DNA of 64,000 nt, taken from NCBI RefSeq assembly GCF_905220565.1, contig NC_059400.1, positions 10,810,159 to 10,874,158 on the forward strand, in the 5' to 3' direction. Made by a program: the position numbers and the translations under genes. Positions 34,770 through 46,560 of the stretch are shown here, one piece after another. The stretch comes from Melitaea cinxia (taxonomy: Eukaryota; Arthropoda; Insecta; Lepidoptera; Nymphalidae). The notes under the pieces are model-generated. The model did no database searches. It saw only the letters and a program-made list of their open reading frames with translations, and was not told the DNA's origin. Numbering within the stretch: the first letter of the stretch is position 1; each line of letters opens with the position of its first letter.

Positions 34770-35207
34770 TTGTTTAATAATTATGTTTGCAGGCAAACGA
34801 AAAAAAACCGACTTCAATTATATCGACAAGTAATACAACGTAGGTAGACGAAAAAATAGTCAAGTAAATACGCATTATCAAAGATTACTTCAAAAGTTGT
34901 AATCAGATCTCAATGAAATTTAAATGTGACCACATGATAAACATCGGCTTTCGATTAAATTAAAAATCATCAAAATCGGTACACTTCATAAAAAGTAATG
35001 TAGATTTTCGAGTTTCCCTCGATTTCTCTGTGATCCCATCTTCAGATCCTAGTTTCCTTATCGTACCACACTTGGAAAATCTCTTTTCCAACAAAAACAA
35101 TTATCAAAATCGGTTCATAAACGACGAAATTATCTCCGAAAATGCATTAAAAAATATGTATACGGTCGAATTGAGTAACCTCCTCCTTTTTTTAAGTCGG
35201 TTAAAAA
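34770..35207 (+). repeat. AACCGACTTC-family element, shorter copy
   Basis: Starts AATTATGTTTGCAGGCAAAC, has AAACCGACTTCAATTATATC, one interior block, and ends CTCCTCCTTTTTTTAAGTCG followed by GTTAAAA. Only one of the two interior blocks of the 4296 copy is present. Confidence 0.8.
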
Positions 35208-36370
35208 TATCTAAGTGTCTGACCTTTTCCCATTAAGGTTTTTATTATTCAAGAGATTACACGATGAACTAAATAGGTATATACATATAACCTAAAATAG
35301 AGGCTGGTTCCAATTTCAATACTATAAGTCGTACTTAAAGAGAACAAAATAGAGAAGAAGTATAATTAAAAATAAAAATGATCCTTTTTTCAGTCGTATT
35401 TGTTTTATGTTCCTTCTATAGGTTTAAGAATGTTTTACTATGTATGGTTCAGATAACTGCGAGCTGTTTATAATAATACAAAGCTGAAGAATTTGTTTAT
35501 TTGTTTGTTTGTCATATCAACCGAAGATATTTTTGCTTTATTTTTGGTATCTACGAAGCATATACTCGTAACTTAGGTAATTGACTAAGGGTATTGTCAA
35601 GTTTATGTTCAATAAGCCAACTGCGTACCTCTTTTATGACGGAATAACTTATAAAGGTACAAAATAATACTTAAATAATGCCTTTGGTTACATTTTTTGA
35701 AAAAAATACTGTATCAACATATTCTTTATATTATGAATTTATATAACGTTAAAATTTACAGAAACAATACTTCTACAGTCGACTTATTAATATATATTTT
35801 TTGTCTGCTGTTTTCTGACAGTAACAGCAATGCCGTCTGCAAACTATTGTAATGTATAAAAGAACATTAATATTTTCAAACATATTCGTAATTATGCTGA
35901 GTTACGTCAGTCATTGCCAAGATATCCCTCTGTAGCGTCTATTGAAACTAGTGTCGATGTGGCGGTCTCGTAACAACTTCTCTACTATCTGTTTCGTTTC
36001 CCGCCTCTGAGACAATTTAAGTTGACAACGTGGATACAACAAAAGAGAATGTGGCGTTCTACTTTGTATAAACACCATTTCATACAATGGGGACATGGTA
36101 AAAACTTCTAATTCAAATTCGTTTCATAAAATGAGGTAATTTCTTTCATATACATTTATTATAAACTGTATCAGTTTTAACATCCATGTTTCAACTAGCT
36201 ATGAGAAGATTCAAGCTTTTATGCATTTAAATCTCAATAGGAACTTTTTCACTTTCAGTAGCAATTTCGTAAATTGACAAAAAAAATTGGTTTATTACTT
36301 GAGACTACCTATGAAATTTTCTTTAAAAATAAGCGTTCGTTATACCATCGGAGACAAGGTGTAAACACGA
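35208..36370. other. Anonymous AT-rich DNA upstream of the GC-rich exon
   Basis: 35475-35560 is a partial copy of the repeat at 54875-55025 (AAAGCTGAAGAATTTGTTTA). No promoter could be pinpointed for the exon that follows; a pyrimidine-rich TTTTTCACTTTCAG at 36245-36258 could be a splice acceptor. Confidence 0.4.
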
Positions 36371-36460
36371 TTGCGCGAACCGGTGGCACGGCGCCGCGAG
36401 ACCACGCGGGGAGGGAGTCGCGTCACTCGGGCGGCTGCTGCCGCACGCTCCGCTCGCATC
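36371..36460 (+). other. GC-rich leader of the host exon (likely 5'UTR)
   Basis: The frame is open upstream of the first ATG but without an ATG. The sharp rise in GC and CpG content begins at about 36365. Confidence 0.4.
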
Positions 36461-37010
36461 ATGTCGGTACGTGTGGACCACCGCGATCGCGATCGCTTTT
36501 CAAGACATTCTTCCCGCGCTTCTGTCGATCTCGCTTTTCCAAGTGGATCTGCGCGGGACCATTCCTTCCGTTCTGTTCATTCGGGCCGTGTGCCGCGTGT
36601 AGCTAGCGACGATTTAATGGTACCAGTGCGCACGTTAAGATCCGCGTCATGTCGAGCAGCACCAGGTGCACCACACCGCCTTCGGCGCCATCACTCTTCG
36701 GCAGCTGAATGCGAAAGAGCGCGTCGTTCTCGTCGCCACACTCTGGAACTTCCCAACAGTCGTGGTCCCAGTGTTCGAAGTCGATCTCCAGAGCCACCTC
36801 CTGCTCCCGAGCCACAGGTTCCGCCCGAAGATGCCGGCAAGGAAGCTCGAAGACGACGCGTCGTCGCCGCCGTCGCCGCTTCCTTCTTCGCGCTGGCGCT
36901 GGCTTCTGTCCTCGTGGTGGTGGTGACACTGACCCACAGCTCAGTGCTTCGCTCACACAACCAAACAGCCAAGTACTACACGTTCTCCGTGCCGCCGCAC
37001 CATCCTCTCA
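36461..37010 (+). CDS. First coding exon of a host gene: basic, single-pass membrane protein
   Basis: ATG at 36461 (A at -3) opens a 183-codon stretch in a GC-rich island. The N-terminal 125 residues are rich in Arg, Ser and His (MSVRVDHRDRDRFSRHSSRA), followed by a proline/acidic stretch (RSRSPEPPPAPEPQVPPEDA). Then KEARRRR and a hydrophobic segment VVAAVAASFFALALASVLVV (about 132-155) form a likely transmembrane helix with positive residues on the N-terminal side, giving a cytoplasmic N-terminus. NQTAKYYT beyond it offers an N-glycosylation sequon. A strong donor, CTCA|GTGAGC, at 37010/37011 suggests the rest of the protein is encoded downstream, outside what I can identify. If unspliced, the frame would run to 37177. 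Protein family not recognised. Confidence 0.6.
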
Positions 37011-37180
37011 GTGAGCCCCGTTCATGTTGCCCCACCGTCGCCCTTCCCGCTTCGCATGCGACTGTCTCCGACCCCGAGTACCAGGGGCTGCGAACGTCAT
37101 CGTGCTACCGTCGATCTTCAATCGTGTGCTCCTCACCGCCATCATTTGCGGTATATACAATATTACACAATAGTTAATTT
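37011..37180 (+). other. Start of the following intron or exon extension (GC-rich)
   Basis: Frame remains open to a TAG at 37175-37177, with HATVSDPEYQGL and a Cys/Ser-rich end. It may be intron after the GTGAGC donor, or coding if the donor is not used. Confidence 0.35.
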
Positions 37181-38480
37181 TTATTCTTATCTTGACTAAA
37201 GTCTAGCGATCTTTTTGGTTCATCAAAAATATTCATGATGAGTAAAAGTATTAAAATTTTAACAATTTTATTTACCTAATCTGATGGCATTATGAGATCG
37301 TTAAGGCTCTGTCAAACATCTGAGTCGATGCACAAAATCTTACACGCTCGCACGTTCGCAACCCCCTTCTGCATGATTAGTATGTGATAGATGTGACGTG
37401 TCTATTAATAGCCTTAAATGATATACTAATTATAATTAGTTATTTTTTTAAAAAATGCTAACATAACTTTACAAATAATATTTAGCGTGAGGTAATTTTT
37501 CCTTAAATGTCATTCAATTTCAGTGGTACCTCTCTCTCTTTCAATGTCTTAAATTATGTGTTCCTTTGGCCACAGAATCCGAACTACAGTTATTATTTAG
37601 TTTCTCTATGAAAATGAAATACTTCAGAAGTTGGGTTTTTAAATGATAAATCAGTTTAATGACCTACATAAAAGAATTACGTTTTTTACCCATTCATGTA
37701 AAAATATACATAATTATAGATATATGTATAATTGTATATGTATACAAATACATCATATTTTTATTGCCGATAAGTAAGTTTTACCGGAATCAGGGTGTAA
37801 ATCCCATTTGTGGCTGGTACTGGTCATATACAATTGATGTTTTTTTATCTAGAAGGGCTATAGGCAATCAATATTTATTGCGCGTTATATTTTTATTTAT
37901 GGCTAATTCATAAATTTTACAAAATAAAAAAGTTTAAACATTACCACGTTTTTGTAAAAAAATACTTTTCTTATTTAAGACAAAGAGATCAGCTGCTATG
38001 AAACGATACATTCCATGTAAGTGTTTGCACTTTTGCAAATATTCATTTTTAGGTTAGATGAGACACAAACAAGCTTCGCAGATGTCTGTAGATTCTACTC
38101 TTGCCTTTAGTTACTGTTTGCACACTTGTTCTTTGAGCGCTTTGAATATAAATTAATCGAAATTTTTGAATGTTTATTTGTTTAGAAATGCTTACCTCGA
38201 ATATTAAAAAAAAAGATGGGGAAGATTAAAATAAAGTCGCCCCGCTCCCGTCACGTTACAGTAATTTCCGAGCATACGTCGGGCACCTTCCCCAAAAAAT
38301 TGGCAATTTATAGTGTGCCAGCACTTCCTTTATAAAGACATTTAATATAGTTGTAGGCCGAGAGTCTAATAGGTGTAAAAAATGTAACAGCTGACGCTGT
38401 GGTATTAAAATGGGAACCATAGTCCAACATTCATCGATAGCGCCGTCACATTCATCGATATTTCCTCAGACTTCACAGCT
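37181..38480. other. Anonymous AT-rich DNA
   Basis: Nothing recognised. No obvious second exon of the 36461 gene. Confidence 0.45.
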
Positions 38481-38481
38481 C

Positions 38482-38698
38482 AATAAATAATAAATAAACG
38501 CTTCACACTAAACGGCCCCCAGTAGGATTCTCTCCTGTGTCGGGGTTCCGGAAACACACACAATATACAAGCACAAACGACCAGACCACGACAAACATCT
38601 ATATGGCCAATACAAATATCTGTCGTGAGCGGGGATCGAACCCGCGACCGCCATCGCAACAGTCAGTAATGTGAAGGCTGCGCCAATGCGTCGTCAAA
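38482..38698 (-). repeat. Second SINE family (shared tRNA-like head, different tail)
   Basis: The head on the minus strand carries B box GGTTCGATCCC (rc of 38632-38642) and the GTATTGGCCATA..GATGTTTGTC body shared with the first SINE family, but the tail has TCCGGAACCCCGACACAGG and GGGGGCCGTTTAGTGTGAAG, then (TTTA)n. The same tail is at 53398-53535. Confidence 0.75.
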
Positions 38699-38884
38699 TG
38701 CAGGATTTGTACGTTATTAAAATATTTTTGAGGCTTCGTGTACCTATATTTAATAAAATAAATAAGTTGATTCATGAACTAATTAATGTTGTACGTTAAA
38801 ATAAAAATTGTAATTACATATAGGTACTTGTTATTAGTAAAAAGTACAACTAAATACAATCTTATGAAAGAACTATCAGTGCCT
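38699..38884. other. Anonymous DNA
   Basis: Nothing recognised. Confidence 0.4.
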
Positions 38885-39555
38885 GCGACTTCGTCCGCGT
38901 GTAATTTAATAAAATAGTTATCGTTCAGTTCGTAGTTATAAAATAAAACAAATCTAAAATAAGAGTAGCCTTACGCTTCGCTTCAGCCTGTAATATCCCA
39001 CTGTTGGGCATAGGCCTCTTTCCCCATGTAGGAGAAGGATCAGAGCTTAATCCACCACGCTGCTCCAATGCGGGTTGGCGGATATATTCCCTACTATGAG
39101 TAACGATCGCTATCAGGTGTACATGATAACAACCGGGACCGACGGCTTAACGCGCTCTCCGAGGCACGGCGGGAAGACCCACAAGGACTGCACAAACACC
39201 CAGACCATGGCAAACACCGGTATGGCCAATACAAATGTTTTTCATGTGCCGGGATCGAATCCGCAACCGCCAGCGCAACCGGCACAATAGCGCAACGGCT
39301 ATAGCTGTGACCGTTGCGCCAACGCGGCGTCGCCTTAGCCTTAGAGTAGCCTTAATTACTCATTATTACATCAGCTATCTGCCAATGAAAGTCCCGTCAA
39401 AATCGGTCCAGCCGTTTCAGAGCCGGAATAAACAGACAGAAAAAAATTGTAAAAAATGTTTTTTTTTTGTATATGTACCGTGTATATTAATTAAGTAAAA
39501 AGTGGTTATTTTAATATTACAAATAGACACTCCAATTGTACTTATTTGTATAGAT
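38885..39555 (+). repeat. GACTTCGTCCGCGTG-family repeat split by a SINE
   Basis: Left part 38885-38973 and right part 39343-39555 join into one copy like 52960-53278. The internal SINE is flanked by a 12-bp duplication AGAGTAGCCTTA at 38962-38973 and 39343-39354. Confidence 0.85.
38974..39342 (-). repeat. tRNA-derived SINE with 12-bp target-site duplication
   Basis: Full copy of the 8529-type SINE on the minus strand. The tail CTTCAGCCTGTAATATCCC is at the left and the tRNA-like head (A box GTTGGCGCAACGG, B box GGATTCGATCCC read on the minus strand) at the right. Perfect AGAGTAGCCTTA on both sides shows target-primed insertion. Confidence 0.88.
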
Positions 39556-39619
39556 TAACTAAAAAAATGAAATGCTACATTCAGAAAATCACGAAAGCAC
39601 GCGATTTTGTTATCATGAA

Positions 39620-39695
39620 AAAAACATTTATTTATTTATTTATTCTTAATGTACACCAAAATACAGACACATATAAAGAAAGATACAATACATTT
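39620..39695 (-). repeat. 3' tail of the minus-strand LINE family (severely 5'-truncated copy)
   Basis: TTATTTATTCTTAATGTACA, CCAAAATACAGACACATATA and AAGAAAGATACAATAC are identical to the tail of the LINE at 43321-43392. Only about 65 bp were copied. Confidence 0.8.
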
Positions 39696-39729
39696 GTATA
39701 CATTTGTATATTGAAAAGGATTAAGTCGT

Positions 39730-40920
39730 AAATAATAGTATCCCTTTACTGTAATATAAGCATGTTAATAAACATATTAATATTTATAAGTTACACATGG
39801 CTTAACATTAAATTAAAATCGTTATTAAAACCTTTGACAATACTCCGAAAGCGCTTACTGAGTAAAACGCGAGCACACGAGCTCGTTTTATCTCCTGCTG
39901 TTATTTAGATATTCATAGAGTAAGAATAAAATTAAGCCTACAATTAATAATTTATACACGTCAAAATTTACGCTTTTACTTTTAAAGTTCGCTTTATTAC
40001 ATGATTTTTTTATTTTTATACGTAGTGAACTGCTTCAACAGCTATCCTTGCCTTAAAATTCGATTTTCATCAAACTGTTTATTCACATTTCCTGGTATAA
40101 CTCATAGATTTATAAAGAAATATGTTTTATAGAATATTCTCTGCCTCAATTAACAGGTCTACAAATACTGAATTTGTCATATCGAACGTTTAATTCGTGA
40201 GATTAGCTCGTTCGAACAGTGAACGGAACTCGTCAGCTTAATATTACGTATTAGAATATTCATTAGGTTCTTCACTTGACAGGTTTTATAAAATAGGCCA
40301 CCAATCCATCTAGGCTATGATAAGACACATGTCTTCATCCATATATTGATTCAGGATGACATTGATTCATGATTAATGATACAAAATATTCCTGTTGAAA
40401 ATATATAGTTGAACACATAAAAAGTTGTCAGGAAAGTCTGCACGAGTGAACATTTATAATTAAACACTATTATTAATATTCTTATTTGTATATTACTTTC
40501 AACTAAAGAAGAAATATTGTATGGACTTATTTCTTGTAAGATTCTATAAAGAAGAGGTTTAATATCATAAGAATTTTAATCGTTTTCGATTTTGTCTTTA
40601 CTAATATAAGGAGCCCTCTAAGGAGTCCTTCAAAATCTCTGTTAAAAATATCTCCTTAATCAGGAGAATTTTGGCCGCAATGACTGAGCTGGAATAACGT
40701 CATATTATTTAATCACTTTTTGTATTTCATTACATTATATTATACTTTATTTTGTTATATTTTACTGTATTATAGTGTAAATATTATGTATATATTATTA
40801 TTATTTATTGTATATTATTGTATTATATAATTCATTATATTATGCTAAGCTATATTGTATTATCCTATATTAATATATTATATTACTGGTATGTTATGAG
40901 ATGTAATGTTATATTTTATT
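39730..40920. other. Anonymous very AT-rich DNA
   Basis: 40700-40920 is a degenerate TATTATA-type simple repeat. Nothing coding. Confidence 0.5.
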
Positions 40921-41010
40921 ACTAGCTATGCCCGCGGCTTCGCCGCGCTGAAATTAGTTTGTCACAAAGTTTTAGTCAAAGCCCACGATTACGTCCGCGT
41001 GGTTATGAAG
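40921..41010 (+). repeat. Remnant of the CCCGCGGCTTCG repeat family
   Basis: CTAGCTATGCCCGCGGCTTC and ACGATTACGTCCGCGTGG resemble the start of the repeat at 52960. Confidence 0.5.
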
Positions 41011-41373
41011 ATATGCATTACTATTAAGATGTTTAACGTAAATTATTTTTTTATTTCAATCACTTGAAATGCTTATCAAACTGAGTAACTTTTTAAAAGG
41101 CACAATTTAGAATTTATTATAAAATCTCTCTATACACCACATTTTTAGTTTTATTTTCAGGCTGTATATGTTTCATACAAACTATCAACCCCAATTAAAC
41201 CCTCTTTTTCTATTAAAAGAATATGGGTGAAACAGAACGCTACACCTAATTACAGAGAAACATTAAACATTGAATTTTACTTATATGGATAGTATTGAAG
41301 TATGTTATATTTTTTTGACTACGCTTTTAATTTTGTCTCTGATAATACTTTGATCGTGGATTAGCTTCATTAA

Positions 41374-41706
41374 AATCATCATCATCATCATATTCCAGCC
41401 TATTGCAGTCCACTGCTGGACATAGGCCTCCACAAGTTCGCGCCAAAAATGCGTGAACTCATGTGTGTTGCCCATAGTCACCACGCTGGACAGGCGGGTT
41501 GGTGACCGCAGGGCTGGCTTTGTCGCATCTAAGACGCTGCTGCCCGTCTTCGGCCTGTGGGTTTCCAGCGAGCGATTAGATAGATATCCCGCCATCGGTC
41601 GGCTTCTTAAGTTCCAAGGTGATACTGGAACCTTGTTATCCCTTAGTCGCCTCTTACGACACCCACGGGAAGAGAGGGGGTGGCTATATTCTTTGGTGCC
41701 GTAGCC
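41374..41706 (-). repeat. (GAT)n-tailed repeat, near-complete copy
   Basis: ATCATCATCATCATATTCCA at the left is the tail; then GGCCTCCACAAGTTCGCGCC, CGACCGATGGCGGGATATC (minus) and GTCGTAAGAGGCGACTAAGG (minus) at the right. Its GGTTCCAGTATCACCTTGGA (minus) stretch is the site that carries an RTE insertion in the 47775 copy. Confidence 0.75.
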
Positions 41707-42089
41707 ACACAGCACAGCTTAATTAAAATGTGACACATAAAATTTTATACAAAACAAATTCTATAGGTAGATAAAATATGTATGTGAAAGAAAGTCCATA
41801 GTAAAAATTTACAAGAACGATTTTGAAATTATACACAAGTACACATTTAGTTTTATTTAAAATCTCGGTTGAAATAAATATAAAAAAGAAGTACAGTGGA
41901 TTAAAGAAGAAGTGGTAAAAATGTGCATATTTTCATACCCTTGAACCATTTTAACTAGAGTTGTTAAGACAAGAAGCTAATATTTAAACTTTGCTCTCGT
42001 GATGCATTTGCTAACATACATTTTACTTTATTTATTTAACTGATTATTAAATATACGATGAGTTGTGAATAATCGAAACATAACATTAA

Positions 42090-42335
42090 ATAGATGTTGG
42101 CCGATTCTCAGACCTACACGATATGGACAGAAAATTTCATAAAAATCGGTTCTGCCGTTTCGGAGGAGTATTGTAACTAACATTGTGACACGAGAATTTT
42201 ATATATATAACTGGCGAGTGTCGTAACGCCTTCATATTTTAAGTTGGACAAAGTTAATTTCTGTGCAAAATTTCATTAAAATCGGTCCCGTAGTTTCGGA
42301 GGTTAGCCCGAACAAACATCGTGACACGAGATTTA
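42090..42335 (+). repeat. Repeat with two related halves (AAATCGGT..GTTTCGGAGG)
   Basis: AAAATTTCATAAAAATCGGT..CGTTTCGGAGGAG at 42130-42170 and AAAATTTCATTAAAATCGGT..AGTTTCGGAGGTT at 42266-42305, each followed by CATTGTGACACGAGA or CATCGTGACACGAGA and ATATATATA. Tandem-like duplication of a dispersed repeat end; non-coding. Confidence 0.6.
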
Positions 42336-43320
42336 CATATTTATATATAAGTGTAACATTTTATTCGTATACGAACGTATTATACGCGCTAATAATGCGA
42401 CAGATGCGGATGTGGTTACCTATGTTTATGTTCCCCATAAACATATGAGAATGTATGACGGTATTATTTTCTCCCCGTACTAAATAAATGTATTAGAAAC
42501 CAGAACATGCTAACACAGAAAATGATGTTTGAAGCTATACCATATTATAACATTGTAAGCTTTATTAGAAGTATTAGAATATGGATACTTATATAATAAT
42601 TAGCTTTAGATAATACCTTAGATACTCAAAAAACGTTAATGTAAATCGTTAAGTGATTCTTCGGTAAGTAGATTTAAAAATACTTACCAATATCGATAGA
42701 AAGAAATCTATTATACTAAAGTTTTTTTTATCTAAGGATGGAATGAGAAAAATTATGTTTCATTAGAGAATATCTATATTGAAACAAGTAAGATTTGAAC
42801 CTACGTACGGTATTAAATTGACGCCAATCTTTTTATTGTATATAAGGTATGCTGATCGTCTACACGTCAGAGACATAATTATGTTTTTTAATTATTATTC
42901 TATTTTTAAGAACATGGATAAAAGTCGATTCTAGTTGAAAAATATTATTGTATTATATATTTGTAAATTTATTTGAGATTATGTACTTTTTCAAACACTG
43001 TTATCAGGGTAGTTTTGAGAAAAATAATATTTATATTCTTCGATTTTTCAGTAACGAATTTCTGTAACCTAATTCGACAGTGACTAGTTAAACAGACATG
43101 TTAAACAGACGCGGTCTTCTCACCTCATTTCTTAGAAGAAAAACACATGTTACGTGCGAGTAATTTTTTTAAGTAGTATCATTTATGAACATTCTTCTCA
43201 AGTAAGTATAAACAAACTATTTATAAGGTTATTATAAAAGATTAAAAAAAAAAATTAGTAGACTTAAACATATAATTTTCCGTATTTCTTATAAAATTAA
43301 AAAAAAATCAAACCGGTAAA
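42336..43320. other. Anonymous AT-rich DNA
   Basis: Nothing recognised. Confidence 0.5.
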
Positions 43321-46300
43321 GTATATATTTATTTATTTATTCTTAATGTACACCAAAATACAGACACATATAAAGAAAGATACAATACAAGATGTACAAA
43401 GGCGATCTTATCGCTAAATAGCGATTTCTTCCAGATAACCTTTGGGTACTGGACACGATACAGTAGCAGCGGTTAGAAGTGTGCACAAATAAAGAAGGAA
43501 AAATCAATACTCGTAAATAGATAAAAACTACGATATGATAGACTTACATAATTATTAAAGAAAAAAAACATATAAATAAGTAAATATTTTAGTGTATACA
43601 ATATACATATACACACATATACATACATACACACATACATACATACACATATAAAAATATATACATATATACACACACACATAAATATATACATATATGT
43701 ACACATAAAGTAAACTACAAATCGCGACAGTTATGACTTAATGAGCGACATATAATGCTTTTTAAGGCGTTGCTTGAAGCAAGCTTGTGTTGGAGCTTGT
43801 TTTATTGAAAGCGGAAGAGAGTTCCACAGACGGACAGCATTAACAGTAAATGAATTGGAGTAAAAGGAGGTAGAATGGGGAGGAATTTTCAGAAGCAAAT
43901 TGGATTTAGATCTAAGGGAGCGTTCATGGGAATCGCAAAGAAACGTGAACCGGTCTTTAAGGTAATGAGGTGCATTAGGATTAAAAAGAACACAGTAGAG
44001 TAGAGTAAGTACATGGGTATTCCTGCGAAGGCGAATTGGGATCCACTTGAGTTTACTGCGAAAATCGGAGACGTGGTCATATTTGCGAAGACCAAATATG
44101 AACCTTATACAGAGATTTTGAAGGCGCTCAAGCTTATTTAGTTGCTCCTCTTTGAGATCCAGAAAACGCGTATCTGCATAGTCAAGGATTGGTAAAAGTA
44201 GTAATTGTGCCAGCGCAATTTTGGTAGGCAAGGGAAGAAAGTACTGTGTGTAAGTGAACCGACGGCTGCAAACAATTTCCGGCTTAGCTCAGTTAATTGA
44301 GGTGACCATGAGAGATGACGATCAAAAGTTATTCCTAGATTTTTAACTTTATCACTGACGTTCAAAACAACTTTGTTGAAGAGTACAGGAAGTAAAAGTA
44401 ACCAATCAATGCTACTGACTAGTTTTGGACTTACCCACGATAATCACTTGAGACTTAGCAGGATTAACTTTTAACCCGTACGCGTTACTTCATTTAAAAA
44501 TAAGGTCCAAGTCATTATTTAGTTGGTGGATACTCGTGGGTAGATCAGCCAGCTTAGAGTGAGTGTATATTTGAAGATCGTCTGCATACAGGTGATAGAG
44601 AGAAGATAAGTTGGTAGTTACTGAATTTATAAATAAAGAAAAAAGAAGAGGAGACAACACGCCACTTTGCGGTACGCCAGCAAATACGTTAGCCCAGTCA
44701 GAGAAAGTATCTTGAACTTGCAAACGCTGCCGACGCCCATACAAGTAACTTTGAAACCAGTCAATTCATGGTGGAGGTATATTAAAGGAACCTAACACAG
44801 ACAACAGTATATCGAAGTCCACAGTATTAAAGGCATTACTAAAATCAAGTAAAGCCAGAACCGTAAGTTTTCGATCGTCCATTGCGTGTCTGATGTCGTC
44901 AGAGATTTTGACAAGTACTGTTACCGTGCTATGACCCCTCCGGAAGCCGGATTGAAATGGATTTAGAAGATTGTTTAAGGAAAGAAATGATGCTAACTGT
45001 TGGTGAACAAGACGCTCTAGAACCTTGGATAAGAAAGGTAGGATAAATATTGGGCGGAAATCGGAGAAGTCAGATGGATTGGATTTCTTAGGTAAAGAAA
45101 TAATATGGGCGTTTTTCCAACAGGAGGGAAAAGTACTAGATGCAAAGGAATAGTTGAAGATATGAGTTAAGGCAGGAACGATATAGTCAATGATAGGAAT
45201 GATCATTTTTCGGCTAATGGAGTCACAGCCCACGGCATTGGAGCTGACAGCAAGTACATGCTTTTTAACACCACACTCAGATAATTGACTAAAGTTAAAA
45301 GATGAAAACTCAAAAGGAGTACGTAACGCTGAAAGTTTGGTAATAGTATTAGATTTAGTGGTACTATCGATAGTACATTAGTTAGTAAAGTAACTGTCAA
45401 GGCCATTAATGTCAATAGAATTTGTAGGAATGGATTGCTTGAATTTGCCAACTCCGAGAGACTTGAGGGATTTCCATACCTTGGCAGAGTCTGCTTCCTC
45501 GAGGACAGATTTATGGATATGGCGTCGTTGTGCGTCTCTACAAGCCATGTTGCAGCGATTTCGAACCTTCTTATACCTCTCCAAATTTTGTGAATTCGGA
45601 TCGGACTTGTACCTCGCTTTAACCCTGTTTCTCTGGTCCTGCAAAGCTTTGATCTCGTCGGTCAGCCAAGGAGCAGGAAGATGCTTAATACGAACAGGGC
45701 GTATAGGGGCGTGAGTATCAAATAATTGGATGAGAAGGAAATTGAAGTTTGATATTTTTTCATCAACCCCAGACGCGTTAAATACCGTCGACCAATCAAT
45801 CCCGGTAGCATCCTCACGAAGTCAGTCCAAATCCATGCCACCAAAATTACGCTGCAGAAGGATCCTTGACTTTGCTCTAGGGGGTCTTAATTTATATGAA
45901 ATATATATGAGATCATGGTAGGAAAATGCGTTGGCTGAGCATTGACCATGCTTTTCAACATGGTCAGGTGAAGAAACAAGAATAAGGTCTAGGAGGGATG
46001 GAGCACAATTAGGAAGGGAGTGGGTAGCTTGCAAGGGCATATGCATATTGGCGGAATTAACAAGGGAGTAAAGACGTGAAGATCTCCCATCGCGTTTAAG
46101 GAGGCAGGTATTAAGATCCCCCATCACCACCGTATGGCTATAAAGAGGCGTATACATTTCCAAAAGGTTTTCAAATGAAGCAAAATAATCGACAGTGAGT
46201 GATGGGTGATGGCCCCTGGCCGACCTATACGATCACTTCGTATGAGATGATATCCAGGGAGGGAGTAGGAAGTAGAATGTAAGCAAGGTTTGAGCCAAGA

Positions 46301-46560
46301 TTCAGATACCAAGATCGCATGAACATTGTTACTTTGAAATGTAGATAATAAGTCAGGATAGTGAGCGGGAATACTTTGCGCATTAATATGTACTATGTTT
46401 AGGTTTTTAGATACGTCGCGAAAGTGTGATTCGAGATTATCACTAAGAGATGGTAAGCTGTGTAAACTAGAGTCATTACTGTGTACTTCGGTAGAGGAAG
46501 AAAAGGAGTGAAAAGAGTTGTCGCTGTCATTAATTGCCATTGACGATAAATAAAATAAAT
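43321..46560 (-). mobile_element. Near full-length non-LTR retrotransposon (jockey/CR1-like), broken
   Basis: From right to left it has an endonuclease, a reverse transcriptase, a C-terminal domain, then a 3' region with CA/TA microsatellites (43600-43690), a conserved stem-loop (ATCGCTAAATAGCGAT at about 43411) and a (TAAA)n tail. A 65-bp copy of its tail occurs at 39620, and a more diverged tail flanks the Polinton at 55735-55862 and 62931. Confidence 0.9.
43731..46540 (-). pseudogene. LINE endonuclease/reverse transcriptase ORF with several stops and frameshifts
   Basis: ATG at 46540. The APE-type endonuclease shows LNIVHINAQSIPAHYPDLL, LVSESWLKP, VVMGDLN and SLLDLILVSS. The reverse transcriptase follows: KSNPSDFSDFRPI, LTVLALLDFSNAFNTVD (motif A), GVPQSGVLSPLLFSLFIN (motif B, with QSG for the usual QGS) and YHLYADDLQIYTH (motif C, YADD). 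The C-terminal part ends with FTVNAVRLWNSLPLSIKQ and stops at 43731. The frame is broken near 46160 (frameshift), 45822, 45378, 44767 and 44489 (stops) and 44365-44231 (frameshift), so no working protein is made. An intact relative would nick DNA and copy its RNA into it. Confidence 0.88.

Noticed and set aside
36603..36972. Several overlapping frames in both strands of the GC-rich exon
   Set aside because: High GC leaves all frames open; the +frame from 36461 has the Kozak ATG, a transmembrane segment and the donor, the others read as low-complexity Arg/His/Thr strings.
40690..40930. Possible replication or matrix-attachment AT-rich site
   Set aside because: Only a degenerate TATTATA simple repeat; nothing specific supports a function.
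43473..43706. 77-codon minus-strand frame
   Set aside because: Translation of the (CA/TA)n region in the LINE 3' part.
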